Assembly (NCBI GenBank): GCA_947458675.1
Contig: CANHAW010000006.1
Coordinates: 1-16,510, forward strand
DNA length: 16,510 nucleotides
Reading direction: 5' to 3'
DNA from: Beijerinckiaceae bacterium
GTDB lineage: Bacteria > Pseudomonadota > Alphaproteobacteria > Rhizobiales > Beijerinckiaceae
Shown here: piece after piece, positions 16,464 through 16,510 of the stretch
Numbering within the stretch: position 1 is the first letter of the stretch
Layout: every line of letters starts with the position of its first letter
Notes under the pieces: model-generated
The model's input: only the letters and a program-made list of their open reading frames with translations
The model's database searches: none
Told to the model about the DNA's origin: nothing
Made by a program: the position numbers and the translations under genes

Positions 16464-16510
16464 CGGCCCTTCATCGCCAGCAGGCGCATGACAAGCCAGA
16501 TCGGAATAAC
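16460..16510 (-). CDS. C-terminal end of a leftward gene, possibly a small membrane protein (cut by window edge)
   Basis: On the minus strand the frame is open from 16510 to a TAG at 16462-16460 and encodes VIPIWLVMRLLAMKGR. A hydrophobic run followed by a short basic tail fits the end of an inner-membrane protein. With 16 codons visible the call rests on composition and on the compact convergent layout seen elsewhere in the window; the overlap with the pyrD stop is three to four bases. The family cannot be named. Confidence 0.4.
   Translation of the reverse strand, partial: VIPIWLVMRLLAMKGR

Noticed and set aside
1..16510. Insertion sequences, phage genes, CRISPR arrays, tRNA or rRNA genes
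   Set aside because: No transposase or integrase motif, no spaced direct repeats and no structural RNA sequence was recognised; coding is continuous with ordinary chromosomal genes.

Overview
The window looks like ordinary chromosomal DNA from an alphaproteobacterium, most likely of the order Hyphomicrobiales (Rhizobiales). The reasons are a PodJ-like coiled-coil/SEL1 polar protein, an ErcS'/NahK-like hybrid histidine kinase, a MerR-linked beta-oxidation cluster, a class 2 pyrD directly preceded by a DUF952 gene, and moderately high GC with long open frames opposite real genes. The genus cannot be fixed from the sequence alone. No tRNA, rRNA, insertion sequence, phage gene or CRISPR array was seen. 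Gene packing is very tight: 0 to 14 bp between most neighbours, several ATGA overlaps, and no gene-free stretch over 300 bp.

Left part (1-6480): the 3' end of a hybrid sensor kinase/response regulator runs rightward and meets, with no gap, the end of a leftward operon. Read on the minus strand, the operon is acyl-CoA dehydrogenase (5867-4086), thiolase (4073-2865) and a fused enoyl-CoA hydratase/3-hydroxyacyl-CoA dehydrogenase (2850-643). Together these give a complete beta-oxidation spiral. Upstream, on the same strand, is a MerR-family regulator gene (6480-6019). It is separated from the operon by a clear Rho-independent terminator and by a perfect 9-bp-arm inverted repeat placed just before the operon, which is a good candidate operator.

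Middle (6481-10688): a 213-bp divergent intergenic region carries a CtrA-like TTAA-N7-TTTA motif and nearby GANTC sites. It leads into a gene for a protein of about 1163 residues: a long cytoplasmic coiled coil with degenerate repeats of about 40 residues, one transmembrane helix, and four SEL1 repeats. The next gene, for a five-helix DUF3429 membrane protein, overlaps it by ATGA.

Right part (10689-16510): a second leftward cluster is a TPR-containing SAM methyltransferase, a ligase-associated DEXH-box (Lhr-type) helicase, and the ligase-associated metallophosphoesterase PdeM. The ATP-dependent ligase and exonuclease usually found with the last two are not in the window. Diverging from this cluster are a DUF952 gene and pyrD (class 2 dihydroorotate dehydrogenase) with stop and start codons abutting. 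The window ends in the last 16 codons of a leftward gene.

No clearly new biological system stands out. The points most worth a second look are the operator-like palindrome of the beta-oxidation operon, the coupling of the DUF3429 gene to the PodJ-like gene, and the methyltransferase-helicase-PdeM cluster without its ligase.
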